Assembly: GCA_951799425.1 (NCBI GenBank)
Contig: OX637394.1
Span: 6,583,501-6,647,500 of the forward strand
Direction of reading: 5' to 3'
DNA: 64,000 bases
Origin: Ilex aquifolium
Taxonomy: Eukaryota; Streptophyta; Magnoliopsida; Aquifoliales; Aquifoliaceae
Below, piece after piece: positions 11,416 to 26,300 of the stretch. The translations under genes were made by a program, and so were the position numbers. How positions within the stretch are numbered: position 1 is the first letter of the stretch; every line of letters starts with the position of its first letter. The notes beneath the pieces were generated by a model. That model was not told where the DNA came from, did no database searches, and saw nothing but the letters and a program-made list of their open reading frames with translations.

Positions 11416-11508
11416 GATCTTTTGTGCTTTGTGTGATTGCCTGCTGGCTCAGAGAGGGGTGTTGTAATGGTGCTTGTGTGCTTGCTGGTTCGTAGTATTG
11501 GCTATAGC

Positions 11509-11518
11509 CTTTTTATAC
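11509..11518 (-). promoter_or_regulatory. TATA box of CYP79 copy 1
   Basis: On the minus strand TATAAAAAGG lies about 95 bases upstream of the ATG at 11415. The same motif at the same distance is kept upstream of copy 2 (58309-58318). Confidence 0.6.
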
Positions 11519-11519
11519 T

Positions 11520-13070
11520 GGTTTGTGCATGAAAAGAACTACGTGAATCAATTGTGAAACATGAGATCCTCAAGTCACTTGTTAAATGCCATTGGACCTT
11601 TACATACCAAGTAATGATAATGCGACCTACAAGTTTAACATAATTTGCTGATCTAATAATGCGTTAGTTGATATAATGTAATATTTGATTTAAAAATAGG
11701 TTAATTGTCGTGCCTTCAAAACACAATAAAAAGCCAAAAAATAATAATATAAACAAAATAAGTCAGACTCAAAATTCAGCAATACCAATGGTGTTTGATC
11801 CAAATCGGACCAACGATCAGGACTCATTGTTTTGCCATGAACTCTTTCAACTTTGGGCTGAATTCCATCATTTAAACTCTCAAAACTTCATTTTTGTCGT
11901 TTTAAGAAAGATTTCGTAAATTAATAATAAATCATAAAAAATTTTGAATTCAGCCCCATTAATTTTGTTAAGCTCTAGACGACACGTGTTTTTATGTTAA
12001 TTCGGAAAATCACATATTTCTATTTTTGATAATTTTCATAATGTTAGAGATTTTGCTTTATTTTGTGTGAACTATTAGGGTTTTGACCATTCCTATTTAT
12101 ACTACTCATTTGTCCTACAAATTATTCATTCAATAAAATCATATTTTAGAGTTTTATCTATTATCTATGCGGATTCATAGTTTTCCTTTTGACTCGATAG
12201 ATAAAGAACAATAATGTTCTTTGTGCTCCCCTATTCCTCTGCGTTAGTTATTGTTGTTATAATTGTCAGCGTTGTTCATTCTAAGTACGTATATTACTTG
12301 ATACATTACTAGATTAGATATTTAAATCCAAAAAATAATATTCTTAAAAGGAAAATACTAAATAAACTTAAAAATCTGACCAAAAATACTAATTTAATGA
12401 TGATATGCTAGTTGATATGATTCATTTGTAAAATAACATTAATATTATTTAGACCTATTTTGCTGAATAATTTTGTTGACTTAATTTAACACAATTATTT
12501 CAATAGTACTAAGTCTTACCTAATATTTGGATTTACTATCAATTCAATATGTGATTGATTAAGTCAATAAATTAGATTAATAAATTAAATTTAAGTAATA
12601 TTATATTACTTTTTTTAGGGTAAATAATAACATTATATTATTGCATTCTACAAAAACAATTAACATAATGACAAGACTAATTGCTGACCTAATGATAAGG
12701 GAGCTGACACCATTCAATAGCATTATTTTACTTGTAATTATTAACATTTTTTTATAGAGATTATGTCACTCGACACATCATTATGTTAATTAATTAGGTT
12801 AACATTTTAAATTATATAAAAGTATTATTTATAATTATAATTATTAAAAAAATTTAAGAGAATTATATCACTCGACACATTCTTAAATTTAACCTACTGA
12901 TCAGATTTTTAGGCTAATATTATTTATCAAATAACCACCACATTCAATCATCAAAACATAGGATTAGTAAGGTTTACTTTATCCATTTTGTCATTTTTTA
13001 ATTGATAATAATATTGTGTCACCGTTGTATTGAATATTTTTTCCATTCTCAAGGGGTTTTAAAGAGTTAC
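11520..13070. other. AT-rich intergenic DNA upstream of CYP79 copy 1
   Basis: No gene is seen. It matches 58320-58587, 60025-60928 and 62733-62925. Copy 1 lacks about 116 bases found upstream of the copy 2 gene (about 58383-58500). Position 12635/12636 is the empty site of the Helitron found in copy 2. Bases 12910-13050 contain a relic of the MITE family described at 505-790. Confidence 0.7.
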
Positions 13071-13149
13071 CATATTTAATCGGGTCTAATTACGATACTG
13101 AAATAATGATATTTTTCAGTACCGTATTTCAAGACCCAATATGATTTGT

Positions 13150-13556
13150 GGCTTAAAAGAAAACTAAAAAGAGGCTTTTATTTTTAATATTGATATTTTT
13201 TATTTAAGATTTATTCTTCTTCTTATTTTCATTTTAAATTGATAGTATCGTTAATTCATTTTATATTTTTTGTGATAGTTGATCTTAACTAAGATTTTAT
13301 TAATTTTAATATTAAAATACTTTTTCTTGGCAGAAGCAATTGTTGGAGGAGTTGTCAATAATTTTGAAAGCGATGCATATCTGAAAATGAAATCTAGCCT
13401 TTTATATCAATTGAATTGTTTTCTTCTGTTTGTAAAATTTTCTTTAAAAAGTTATAATTTTAAAAATAAATCTAAATTAATCACTATAAAAAAACTGTCA
13501 CATTTTACAAAACATTCAAGAATAAGATAAACAGAAACCAGAAAAGGAAGGATTTG

Positions 13557-13588
<32 letters not shown>

Positions 13589-13860
13589 TATGTTTTAAGT
13601 TTTGTGTTTTGACAAGAAAGAGAGAATGAGTGGTGCATATTTGATTGAGATTTTGCTCTCTTTTTTCCCAAAAAATTTATTTTTCTGAGTTTTTAATTTT
13701 ATTGGATAAATTCATGGGCGCAAACTACCCAAATTTATTTTTGATGGGATTTAAATTTTCATAAGATTTTTTTTTGGGGAGGGGGGGGTCTAAAATTTGT
13801 AGGGTCGTCTTTGAAAATTGGGTTTAAAATCCGAATTTTATTGGCCTTACATATCTCTCA
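13150..13860. mobile_element. Decayed hAT relic
   Basis: The stretch parallels the hAT at 43839-45495: GAGGCTTTTATTTTTAATAT, then ATTGATAGTATCGTTAAT, a GTTGATCTTAACTAAGATTT segment and AGCAATTGTTGGAGGAGTTG. It closes with GGGTCGTCTTTGAAAATTGG near 13820. Clear CAGGG termini are not kept. It lies in the copy 1 tail, where copy 2 gives no comparison. Confidence 0.5.
13561..13590. repeat. GA microsatellite
   Basis: A run of GA dinucleotides lies within the hAT relic. A GA-rich stretch stands at the comparable place in the hAT at about 45150. Confidence 0.85.
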
Positions 13861-16663
13861 TTTTCAACTAATCAGAGCATGACTAGTGTAAAGTGTTGTA
13901 TATTTTATTATTTTATTTTACTTCATTATTTTCAATATCAATGATTACAAGTAAAATAACCTAAGATCTCTACATAGGATTCATTTTTCCATATGGTGTT
14001 AACCTTTTCTGATGCCTTACGAATCATACGTCTTCCTAGACTCAATGAAACTCTCTACCAAACCTTAATCCTAAATGTCAGATATTTCAGAACATCTAGT
14101 GGATGAAAAATAATGAAGATGGTCATCACTATGAGGTGTTGTAATCGACTAATTATGAATAATTATGTACGACTAGTGGGTGGACTTAATCACTAATAAT
14201 TTTTACATTCAAAAGTACCATGCAAGAATGAGTCAGTTACATTTGACGATAGTGACGTGATATAACTAATACATTGAATATTTACTCGTAAAAGATAAAA
14301 GTGTAACCAATGTTTACTTTCGTATACGTTACCAACACTTGGGTTTCATCCTTCTAAATTGATTCTTGACTCTGTTATGTGTATATATGGAAATAGATTT
14401 TATATGGGCAAACTTAAAATCTCTTCCATGGGATTCTAAATAATTTCGATTTTTTTCCTACCACACAAGGCAGATAATTTGATGATCGATCTATCACGTG
14501 GTTCAATTCACATGGAATGTCCGAACAAAAAAAGGGGTACTTGCATGTCTATTTTCTTCAATTTCCTATTCATGTTAAACGTTTTTTTCGAAGTATGTGG
14601 TGGTAGTGTAACGGTAATAAGCGACAAGCTCTATGCCAAACTTCCACGCTAAGACCATTTTCAGTGGAAACTTTCATTGGTCTTCAATGGAGATCTATAC
14701 CATTACCTAAATTTGAGTAAAAAAATAGGCAAAAAAGCTTAATTTAATATAGACCTTTTTAATTGAGAAATTCAAATTTAAATGAGGGCAAATCCAAATT
14801 TAAAAGAGGATAAAATATGACAAATTGATCTTTAAAAAAATTTGGGTATGAATTTGAAAGATATTCATTCATTAGGAATGTAAAATATTTTACTGGTGAT
14901 GTACACCATCAGACATTGACACATGGTGTGTTAATTTCACACAATTTCTCACAAAAAATAAAAATTATGAACACACATAGAAAGATACATATAAAACTCT
15001 TAGAGGTAATCCAGTAATGGAGATTGCTTTTTGGTAACCAAGAGGTCTTAGGTTTAATCTCTTTTCACGCCCTCCAAAGGCTAGTCACCCTTGTCTCTTT
15101 AAGGACACGTCCTAGACCAACTCAAATTATAGTGGTCAGTTACTGAATTCGAAAAAATAATTAATACAAACCTAAATATATTGTAATAAAGAAAAATATA
15201 TATATTTTTTGAACATATTTTGCAAAATGTACCGTTATTTAGACAGTCATTGTCTGTTGCTTCAAATAGCCTGCCAAACCCCAGTCACAAGCCCCCACAG
15301 CCAACCACCCCACCACCGACGCTCATTCTCCGCCACACACAGATAGTCCCAAGAGTCCCTACCTCAGAATTAGTGATATATTCCCTGATGATGTAACAAA
15401 GTTGTGCATTCGTATCCATCAGCTGTTAGATACACGAATCAAATTTTTCAGAACCAAGAACAAAAATAAAAAGATGAAAAATGAGAGCAATAAACCTTTT
15501 TTTTTCAAGGAGGAATTATTTTTTTCTTTCATTGTGTTAGATAAGAGGAATGAAAAATAAGAATGATTAATTCTTTTGTATTTCATAATATAAAAAATTT
15601 AAAGGATGAAAAGATATGTAATATATAAACAGAATATATGCGTATATTAAAAGATATAACTGTAAATAACACATATTTAAACATACATAATTAATTTTTC
15701 ATCCACTTCCCGTTAGCAAAGTTTTTATCTATCCTTCCAACTTTTCATCTTTCGATTTTTTCATCATACCAAACAAAAAATTAAAATTATAGTTACTTTT
15801 TTGCCCTTTGGGTGTATCTACTTAGTAGCTTTGAATAGATTCAAATTCAAATTCAAATTTGAAAAATTTAATCTGGATTCAGTTTGATTATATGAGTGAT
15901 TTTACTGTTATGATCTACATTCGAACCTGTCAAAAATTAGATATTTGATTGCATATCAGATCCAATTTGATTTTATTAACTTAAAGTTATATTAGCAAAT
16001 TGCAACTAAATTTTAACTACTTTATCAAATAAACACTAAATTACGTAATATATCCATATATATAATTATATATTTAGATAAAATTTTCACGTAAGATAAA
16101 AGTCAAATATTATATTGATAATTCTGCATTTAATCCATGAAGTATAATACAACATATTCAAATTTTCATATTTGATTAAAAAAATTAATTCATATTTGAC
16201 TAATTAAATACAAATTCAGATTACAATTACTCTGCCCATCCCCCCAGCCCATTTCAGTTGTCCTTAAAACTAACTGGACTACAAAAGTGAATTGCCTCTA
16301 GGGAAAAATGTACACAAGGTGAAGGAGAAAAAGTTCTCCCACGTCAAGTTTGCAGGCCAACGGCCAATACCATCAAATCATCTTTTGATAATATCTATCT
16401 AATTTTCCAAACAAAACTATCGACAATCAGACGCAGCATAATTTTTTTATGTTAAAAAAAAAAATTATTAGCACATAGCAATTTAGTATTGTTTTTCATA
16501 ATTCTCAGTTGAGGGTTGATTCTTTTCTTCAGGTAATATGTTGATTCATCTCTGACTGCTAATAATTCTAGTATTCAGGCTATTATGTCTGTTACTGCTA
16601 ATAATTCCAAATTTTAATAATTCTTGTATTCAGGTTATTATGCCTATTATCTCTCAGTCTGAT
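13861..16663. other. Copy-1 tail: AT-rich non-coding DNA
   Basis: No gene is supported. It contains a MITE relic at about 14140-14295, a SINE-like copy at about 15005-15190, and an imperfect tandem repeat of about 60 bases near 16550-16645 (GCTAATAATTC, then GTATTCAGG and TTATTATGYCT). No B3-domain exons are found here, so the copy 2 VAL fragment is truly 5'-truncated. Confidence 0.6.
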
Positions 16664-17204
16664 CATGAACTCATAAACAACGTAGAGTCTATTATATCCC
16701 TTCTTTGGGCTGAAATCTAAAGATGATGCTATCATTCCAAAGGAATAATCAATATTCATTCAACCTAATTAGTAATTCTTTTTAAGGAAAGGAAAACAAT
16801 TAGAGAAATAATTAAATGGGTCAGCCGAGGACAGTGCGACACATTATTTTCATCGATGACACTTGGAAGAAACGCATTACTGCTGCTAGTATTGGTGGTA
16901 GGACCAATAATGAAATTTATTATGTTAGATTTATATTTGTCTTAATGGTGTCGTATTAAAATTTATTCAATTCATACCCGATTCAAATAATTGGAATATC
17001 CTCAAGATGAAGATTTGTTCATCTCAATAAATTCAATTCAATTTGAAAATTGGAGATGACTCTAACCCTGTTGTTATTCACAGTCTCAGCTCTTCAAACT
17101 AAACCCATGACGTATATTTGGGGGTGTTGCATGGGCAGTTCAATCTTTTTATCATGTACCATTATTAAATCTGATTTTCTAAATCTTTTATGTCTTGGTG
17201 ATTT

Positions 17205-17335
17205 TGTTGACAACGGTGACACCACGTCTTCAATGGCACGTGGTGTATCTACTTGTTATTTTTTAATTAAATAGTGATATCACGTAACATTGATGACATA
17301 ATATCACCGTTACATTGAATATTTTCTCGAATAAG
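17205..17335. repeat. MITE-like repeat, copy 2 (internally shortened)
   Basis: Partner of 505-790. The interior of roughly 105 bases found in copy 1 is absent between GGCACGTGGTGT and ATCTACTTGTTATT. Confidence 0.5.
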
Positions 17336-20300
17336 TGGTCCATGTGAATTTAAATACCAATGAAAACAAATTTAACGGTTTGAATTGTATCCAATGCACA
17401 ACAATCATGCCTGTTTTGCAATCTAAGAATAGTAAGTGGCAAGCAACTTTTGTATTGGAAAGACTAATTCCTGACTCAATCTCGTGAGGTAATATTTTAA
17501 TGTATAAAGCACTTACTAAAGAAGTTCGATCTTACAGAAAAAAAAAAAAAAACTGTGCTCAATGGAGGGGTTCCGCCATAGGAGATTACCAACTTCATTG
17601 AAGATATTAGATTCTACGCCAAATTGCTAAACCTTTAGTTTTTCCTCAAAAACTTAGATTCTCTTTTCCAAATCGAGTTGGACCAGCTGTCCTCCTACCG
17701 CATTACAGGCTAGAATAATATCTGATTGTAATGTTTGTCAAAGTAATTGAATGAAATTTGCATCTAGTGCAGGTGAAAAAAAAAAAACCTCCCACTGTCC
17801 CATGGGTGGTCCAGGATGTTAATCACATACTAGGTTGAGTGGATGGAAGCTGCCTATTAAACAGTAACATTGCAGGCAAGACATTTTTGTATAGATTACC
17901 CATGAGTGACCTGTTTGTCTTAACATATCATGTTTGTCCATCGATTCATCCCACCAAGCAAGACAAATGAATCGACCGTAAGACCATAAAAATTATATTT
18001 ATAATGCTTAGTTAATGATCAGTCCTGCCAAAAACTTGTCGGTTTATGTAAAAACATATATAACTATTGAATTAATCGGTTCGATAAGCTTAGTTGGCTA
18101 ATCCCTGTATACTTGGGTTTCGGGTTTCTCTCTTTCTTAATTAAAAGTTTAGATTAATGAACCAACATTCCTAACCAGTTCAAAAAAAAAAAAACATTCC
18201 TAGGGAACCTCGTTAGTTTTATGGGATGTCCCCACAAGGGGTGGGCAACATTTACCCTTAATTGAGATTAGAAAAACTTAATGTTCTAATTTAGTTATTT
18301 TGATACGTTCTATTTTATTTTTTTCATAACCCGATTGTGTAGACAATTATTTAATTTTTTTTTTTTTGACAGATGAAAATTTTTTGCAGGAACAATTTTG
18401 TATAAAACATAAAGATCAATTAAGATGCAAAGCTACACAGTCCTATTTAAGAGCAACTAAAATTAGCTATTATTGCAAAAAAAATTTAGAAAATTTTTCA
18501 TTTTTCGTAAATATTTCTAAATTTAAACACTGTACATTAATTATATAAACTGGCTATACATATCTTAAAGGAAAATGCCATATTGACATAATCTGGAGAC
18601 CTAATTCAATACCCTAATGTCATGTTTTTTTGAAGGATAATGGTGGTATAAGAAGACGGGATTAGGGAAAATAGTATGTGAGGCCCTGAAATATTTTGTT
18701 TGTTTATCTTTTTCGTATGATACTATTTTTTGGGTTTTGTCCACCAATGGTATTAGGGAGATTAATAACTGAATTGCCCTTTGGCCTTTAATGTTAGTAT
18801 GAGATTTTGGCCACCAACGGTTTTTTGTTTTTTAATTTTTTTCAAAAAAATTCTGATTTTGAATTTTTTATTTGTATTATATTTAAGTGTACTGTGTCAC
18901 TGGTTTTTTTTATTATTATTAATTTTTTTAAAAAGAATTTCTGATTTTGAATTTTTTTTCTTATATTATGTTTAAGCGTACGGTGTCACCGGTATTTTTT
19001 TTAATTTTTAAAAAAAAAATATTTTGAATTTCACCGGTTTTTTTTTTTAACAAATTTTTTTTTGTACATACATTTGGAATAGAGAAATGAAATGAATGAT
19101 ATGGGTAAAACTATATATTTGTTATATAAGATGTGATAAAATAAATAGTTGTTTGTGGGACCTACAATAGTGGAACCTACAATAGTACTTATTGAACTAA
19201 TAAACATGAGAGGGAATTGAAATACTTTCTATTATCGATACTAATTTTCATTAATATTAAAAATATAAGGAATATATTTCTCAATACCTTCCATAACAAT
19301 CCTCAAAACAAACAGAGTGATGCATCTAATCTGTATAAAAAAAGCAATTTTCCTCTTTGATGGATCATTGCACAATCTGAAATTAATATATTTGGTTTCC
19401 ACTATTCAATATAGAAATGGAAAACTAGTCATATGACTTTTTTTTTTCTTATTTAATAATTAGGTGTGTTTGGATCAGTGTACACGCACTTAAATTAATA
19501 CCCTATTCGATTTGATCAAAGATAGATCATTCACACTAAAATTAAGATATTCACCAACGATAAATGAGTTATGACCTTGCTCAAGTGCAGCAACAACAAA
19601 TCATCTCTTTGGAAAAGAAAAGGTCTGCCAAAATCGAGCTCATTTCTCAGGTGAACCCAAAGTAATTAAAGTGATTACTGATTTGATTCATTTTATGGTA
19701 TATAGATGTCAACACAAGTTACTATTATGTAGTTTGTTTACGAAATTATGTAATATTGAAATCTAATTGTACATGTCAGTTGTTTTTCGAATGAACCCAC
19801 AGAACGAAAATTCTGGCTTTGACATTGGTTGTTAAGAATCATAAAAGTAAGGAAGGAAGAGGCATATTGGAGAGATGTTGCGGTTTTGGTTTCATTCTTT
19901 CCTTGTTACTTCAATTATTTCATTTTCTCATGTGTTGTTTATCATTTCCGCTGGTCCTAGTAACATGAAGAATGAACTAGTTCTTACTGATCCTCTTGAC
20001 TTCCTGTGCTGCACGTTTGAGAAAATTACGATCACCCACCTTCTCAGTTGAGTTTCATTATTTCACTTGGAATATGCATTTACTGCAATTATCCAGGGAA
20101 CAGGAACAATGGGCTCAGTGTGATGATTGCTCGAAATGGCGAAGGTTGCCTGTTGATGTTCTTCTCCCTCCAAAGTGGACATGTTCTACTAACATTTGGG
20201 ACTCAAATAGGTATTTAGCATTTTATTTACTTACTTTTGGCCGACTTTTGGGAGATGATAAGATTGTCAATTAATCTCCATTTTCTATATCGATGAGCTG

Positions 20301-21831
20301 TAAAATGTGCCTTACCGTAGGTTTGTATCCATTTGGTATAATGAGATTATCATGTCAGAAAAGAAAAGAACACTATGGGAATATTCCTTACGCTCTTTTC
20401 TTGTGATGTCCAGATGCTCATGTTCTCTGCTCCTGATGAGATAAGTCCAATGGAAGTAGAAAGTTTTTTCAGAGCTGGGAAGGGTATGAATCAAGTTTCT
20501 TTTTTTTTTTTTTCCCTCCACATTATGATGAACGTGTCTCTCTTTTTCCCGGGAAAAAATTCTGTTTAAAACATGATTTTGATTTTTGAGGATTAGACGA
20601 TGGAGACAAGGCCAATGCTTAGCGAGTCCTTGCATCTCTCAAGAATGCCTGAGTGCGTCTATTAACGGATCTGAAAGCATGCTGGCTGCATTATTGATGC
20701 TTAATGCATACCTACAATGTTAAATAGGATCAAGGACGTCAGTTTTGTGAATAGGTGTTTAGGTGATAATTTGATTCCAGTTCTAAACTACAGGACATCT
20801 GGTAAAATAGTTGGATTTGCCCAGTTATTTTCTTCCATATTTTCTGGGGAAATGAAGTGTCTGCATCCTGTTGTTGTTCATTGACAATTCACTGACATTT
20901 GATTTTTCTTTTGTCAAATACGTGTTGCACAAGCAAAAATTTGGAAAGAATTCCCTAATTTTATGTTGAAGAAGAATTATTTCCTTCTTTGTTCCTTGAT
21001 GTGTTACATAAATGTTCTATCCTAGGTGTGTCTCACATATACTATATCCACACCCAATTTCATCCCATGAACATAGCCCATGTGTCATTTTAAACATTCT
21101 TTGGGCATTTGTTTATACATGTTTTAGAAAAGTGGTGAGACGAAGTATGAGAATCTAATTAACTAATTTTTTCATAGATGTATGATCAAGTTCCAAGGCG
21201 AGTTGACGTCAAAATCGCCTCAATTTTCAAAATGCCATAGCTGCGTGTCAGACCAGTAAACCAGATATCAATGTTGTCTCATCAGCACAAAAGTTGTTCA
21301 TCTCTCGATTACACTCACCCATCAATTTCTTTGTTCCATGAAGCTTTTCATTTTTTCTTGTCCAACTTTCTTCCCCTTCAGATTCAAAAAACTTGGTGGT
21401 AGTTCTCTAACTTCTCTATTTTTCCCCAGATTCTAAGAAGCGAAGAACCACAGGCAATGAAGATTGAGCAGTTGAGATTTGCCAGTTCTTGATTGGTGAG
21501 AGAACTTGGGGTGCGGCGACCATGGAGATCCAGCTCTCTCTTCCTCCTTGACCCAGTAACCTCGTCCTCTCCTTCTCCTTTTCCTCTTGTCTACACTCTT
21601 CTTTCTTCGCTCTTCTCATTATTGCCATCAATGCAACCCCAAATCTCACCAAACCCATTTGTACAACCCACTCTGTTCTCCTCTACATCTGTCATGTTCA
21701 CAAAACCCAGCAACCCTTATTTACTCCATCATTTCAACTTGTATTAACTTCCCTTGGCCTAATTTCCCCTGATTCCATCCTATATACATAAATCCAGCTT
21801 CTAATTTGCATTTACCCCAACCGTAGATCAT

Positions 21832-23117
21832 ATGGATTCCCTCCAAAAGATAACAGAAGCAACAATTGATTGTGGTAGCCATAACAACCAACTCAAGAAT
21901 GTGGAAACAACAAAGGCAACAACCCCCAATGGAGCAATTGCGGAAGCAGGGGCGAGTGAAAAACTGTGTCTCCAAAATCCATCCGATTGTCAAAGCAAGG
22001 ATCCCAATAACCCTGCAAAGAAGCTTGACTTGCCTAGGGATGCACAAAGAAAGGATAACCCAACGTCGAAAAAGGTGATAGCACACCACAAGTCTGAGGA
22101 GCGGGTTAGCAACCAACAGAGTAGTGGAAAACCCACTGAATCTTGGAGCCAAGTCTTGAAGAAGCGACCGAAAGCAACATTTTCTTCTTCTAGGCTGAAT
22201 GAAAATCAAAACCAGGTAATGAAGCTGAAATTCATTGAACCTAGCAGAAAGAACAATAGAATTGTTGTACATCCTCCTGTTGATGTTGGTAAAAGGGGTA
22301 GCATTGATTGGCAATTCACCCTAGTTGGCTATTTCATTGAAAGAAAATTGCCTTTTTCAACTGTTAACTTTATTGCTCATAGGGTTTGGGACAAAATAGG
22401 ATTACTTGAAGTATTAGCAAATGAGAATGGTTTCTATCTATTCAAATTCATGAATGAGGAAGCTAGAACTAAAGTTGTAGAGGATGGACCGTGGTTTTTC
22501 TCTGGTAGACCACTTATACTTAAGAAGTGGCAACCAGACTTTAATTTGCTAACGAAAACCACTCAACTATAACAGTTTGGGTGAAAATTCACAACATTCC
22601 ACTGTAGTTTTGGACTAATGAAAGACTTAGTTATATTGCGAGTGCAATAGGAAAACCCTTATATGTTGACACTCTAACTGCGAGTAAGAAGAGGGTAAAC
22701 TTTGCAAGAATATGTGTAGAAGTAAGTGCAAATTCTGATATTGTGGAATCATTTGACTTAGAAATGGAGTTGAATGATAAGATTGAAATGGTGGATATCA
22801 AGGTGGAATTCCAGTGGAAGCCAAAAATTTGTAATGTGTGCCAAGTGTTTGGACATAATAACACCACGTGCCCCAAAGTGGTTATGAATCCTAACTACAT
22901 ACAGAAGGAGGTCTCCCCAAGTGAAGCTCCAGAGAGTATAGACAAAGGCAAAGCAATAGTGTCAACTGTGGTAATTGAGGAGAGACATGAGCAAGTTAAC
23001 CAAATGCATCAGCTTGAAACCTTACCTAAAGCTGGTACTTCTACTGGTAGAACTCAAAGCAGTAACCAAGAGCCCAATTCTCAAGATGAAGCTCAGGTGA
23101 CTACTATTGTAATTTAG
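21832..23117 (+). pseudogene. LINE ORF1 (DUF4283-like, zinc knuckle)
   Basis: The first frame (21832-22572, 246 codons) has a polar N-terminal half and a DUF4283-like fold with FIERKLPFSTVNFIAHRVWD and VVEDGPWFFSGRPLILKKW. These are typical of plant L1 ORF1 nucleic-acid-binding proteins. The family next shows a CX2CX4HX4C zinc knuckle; here CNVCQVFGHNNTTC is encoded at about 22828-22870 in another frame. A break near 22570-22745 therefore separates the two parts. ORF1 protein coats the LINE RNA. It is non-functional as written. Confidence 0.85.
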
Positions 23118-23379
23118 GACACTAACCTCTCTAAGGTTCCTGAATTGGTTCATTCACCTAACAAATTTGAGACACTTAGTTTGGAAGGGGGCATATTGTG
23201 GTTAATTTGAGTCCTGCACAACATAAGAAATGAAAAAATACACAGGTGAACACTCAAAATGTTGAAAGAGTGAACAGAGGAGAAGAACACAACAAGAAGA
23301 AGAAAGCCAGAAAGAAAGCCTCAGACCAGGGGAAAACAAAAGGCACTAGGACCTTGAATCTCAGTAGAAATATCCTCTC

Positions 23380-26300
23380 ATGATCATGATAGCTGTCTGA
23401 ATGTTAGAGGATTGAATAAATCCTCTAGACAAGGAGAAGTTAGGAAGCTTATGTTGGAAAATCAATTAAGTATGGTGGGAGTCCTGGAGACCAAAGTTAG
23501 AAGTGTAAATAAAAATAGAATTATGCAGAATCTGTTCTAGCAATGGAGTTATTTTGATAATTATAGTAATCATTTTTTTGGTAGAATATGGGTGGGGATG
23601 GAACCCCGATATTTTGAAAGTGAGAAAAATTTCAGAGAGTGATCAAGCTATTCACTGTAATGTACAACATTTGGACAGCAAAAAGGAGTTTTTTGTCACT
23701 TTTGTTTATGGATCAAATGATGATGCTGAAAGAATGTTTTTGTGGACCAACCTTAGGTATCATGCTGGTCTGTTCTCTACCCAGTCATGTGTTATAATGG
23801 GTGACTTCAATGCAATAAGAAGCTTAAGTGAATCAAGGGAGTGCAGCGGTAGATGGACACAAGCTATGGAGGACTGTGATAATTGTTTTCAAGACTTTGA
23901 ATTGGTGGGCTTAAGGTACTAAGGTATTCAATTTACTTGGTGGAACAATAGGAGGGAAGAGGGAGAAATATTCAGTAAGCTGGACAGAGTCCTTGTCAAT
24001 GAAACCTGGAACTTGAACTTCCCTCAAGCAATGGCAGAATTCCTTCTCCCAAGTGTATCGGACCACTCCCCTGCATTGGTGAAGATTGGAATGATGACTC
24101 AGAAGAGAAAATCCCCATTTAGATTCTTCAATCATTGGGCAGACATGGAATATTTCCTCAATATTGTTTCTCAAGCTTGGGAGGAACGGATCTTTGGGAC
24201 ACTTCAATTTCATGTATGCACTAAACTAAGAAGGCTCAAAGAAGTTTTCAAGAATATGAGCAAAGAGATGGGAGATATATCTACTAGGGCTAGAGAGGCC
24301 AAGGTGGCCCTAGAATGTTGTCAAAGAAAGTTGGATCTGGACCTAAATAACTTCAACTAAGGCAGAGTGAAAAACAACTGCTGGAAGACTACATTAGTGC
24401 GGCCAAAGTTGAGGAGGTATTCTACAAGCAAAAAGCTAGGATCCTATGGCTAAAGGAGGGGGACCAAAATACATCATTTTTCTTCAAGACCATGAATAAC
24501 AGAAGGATCAGGAAGAAAATTGTCTCACTAAAGAAGGTTGATGGCTCATTGGTGGATGATGAAAGAGGCATCAAGAAGGAGGCTCTCGATTTCTTTCAGC
24601 AATTACTTTGTAGTAACAGTCCCTCTATAGATTCTAATGAGAGGAAAATACTACTCCAATCAGCGATACATGCTAGAATCCTTGATCACAAGGCAACTGA
24701 GATGGCTAGAGAAGTGACAAATGAAGAAATTAGAGAAGTTTTCTTCTCTTTTAATGACCCAAGGCCCCAGGTCCCGATGGTTTTAATGGCTACTTCTTCA
24801 AGAAAGCTTGGTCTGCAATAGCTGATGACATTTGTGCAGCCACAAAAGAGTTCTTTACTTCTGGGAGATTACTTAGGGAGATGAATGCCACAGTCATTGC
24901 TCTTGTTCCAAAGGTCCCAAATCCTTCTACGATGGGAGAGTTCCAACCTATCTCATGCTGCAATCTACTATACAAAGCTATATCAAAGATAATAGCTAAT
25001 AGATTGAAGGGGTCTTTAAACTGCATTATCAACTCTAACCAATCTACTTTTGTTTCAGGAAGAAGCATTGAGGACAATATTCTTCTGACTCAAGAACTCG
25101 TGAGGGATTATCACAGAGACAAGGGTGCACCTAGGTGTGGTATCAAGGTCGATTTGTAGAAAGCCTATGACACTATGGAGTGGAATTTTTTGATGGAAGC
25201 TTTAGAAGCCTTCAATTTCCCCGCCGCTATCAAGAAGTGGATTCAAGCCTGCATCACTACTCCAAAGTTTTCAATCAATATAAATGGTGAAATGGAGGGA
25301 TTCTTTGCTAGCTCTAGGGGCCTAAGACAAGGTGACTCTATATCCCCTTATCTCTTTGTGGTGGTTATGGAAATTTTCTCACTGATTACCAAAAAGAATA
25401 TTCAATCAAATAAGCAATTTAGGTTCCATTGGAGATGTAAAAAGGTCAATCTCATTCAATTATCTTTTGATGATGACTTATTCATATTTTGTTATGGAGA
25501 CCTACAATTTGCAAGGGTCTTGAAAGAATCATTGGTCTAGTTCCAAAATGCATCAGGCCTCCAGGCCCACACAAACAAAAGCAGTCTTTTTTTCAGTGCT
25601 GTCAGTCCACAAGCAAAAGATCAAATCAAAATGTTGTGGGGATTTGAAGAGAAACTACCAATCAAATACCTTGGGATCCCTCTTATTTCCTCCAGACTCA
25701 GAGTTCAACAATGTGCTCCTCTTATTGAAAACATTACCTCTAAGGTAAAGTCTTGGACTAATAGGTTATTGTCCTATGCAGGTAGGCTGCAACTCATCAA
25801 ATCTATCCTTAGAAGTTCCCATATTTATTAGGCAAGCCACATGACCATTCCAATGCAAGTGCTCGAGAAAATTGACCAAGTCATGCGATCTTTTCTATGG
25901 AAGGGTCCTGAATTAAATAAGTCAGGTGCTAAAGTTGCTTGGGTGGAAGTTTGTCAACCTAAAGAAGAAGAAGGACTTGGAATCAAACATCTCAAGACTT
26001 GGAACACAGCTTTGATGTTCAAACATATATGGAAACTCTTTAATGACAAAGAGAACCCATGGTCAAAATGGGTACACTCTTACCACTTGAGAGGTAGAAG
26101 CTTATCAAGGCCACACAAGTAAGCTCTTGGAACTGGCAAAATCTATTGAAATAGAGAGAGTCATTTAGGCCACATATGGTTCACATTATTGGCAAAGGGG
26201 CTCAGACTAGTTTATGACAAGACAATTGGCATCCTAGTGGACCCCTCTTGGTCAATTGGAGTCAAAGTATTATGTAGGAATCCAGGTTTCTTGAAGAAGC

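Larger units (their letters stand above)
1..12890. repeat. Segmental duplication, copy 1
   Basis: This stretch recurs in the same orientation and order from 16664 to about 62925. The first bases of the window match 16664 onward, so the true left edge may lie outside the window. The unit carries a VAL-type gene 3' part (plus strand), a MULE, SINE relics, a CYP79 gene (minus strand) and AT-rich intergenic DNA. Differences from copy 2 are scattered substitutions and small indels, plus large insertions almost all in copy 2. The host segment 4790-6130 has no partner in copy 2, and about 7740-8035 is present only here. Confidence 0.93.
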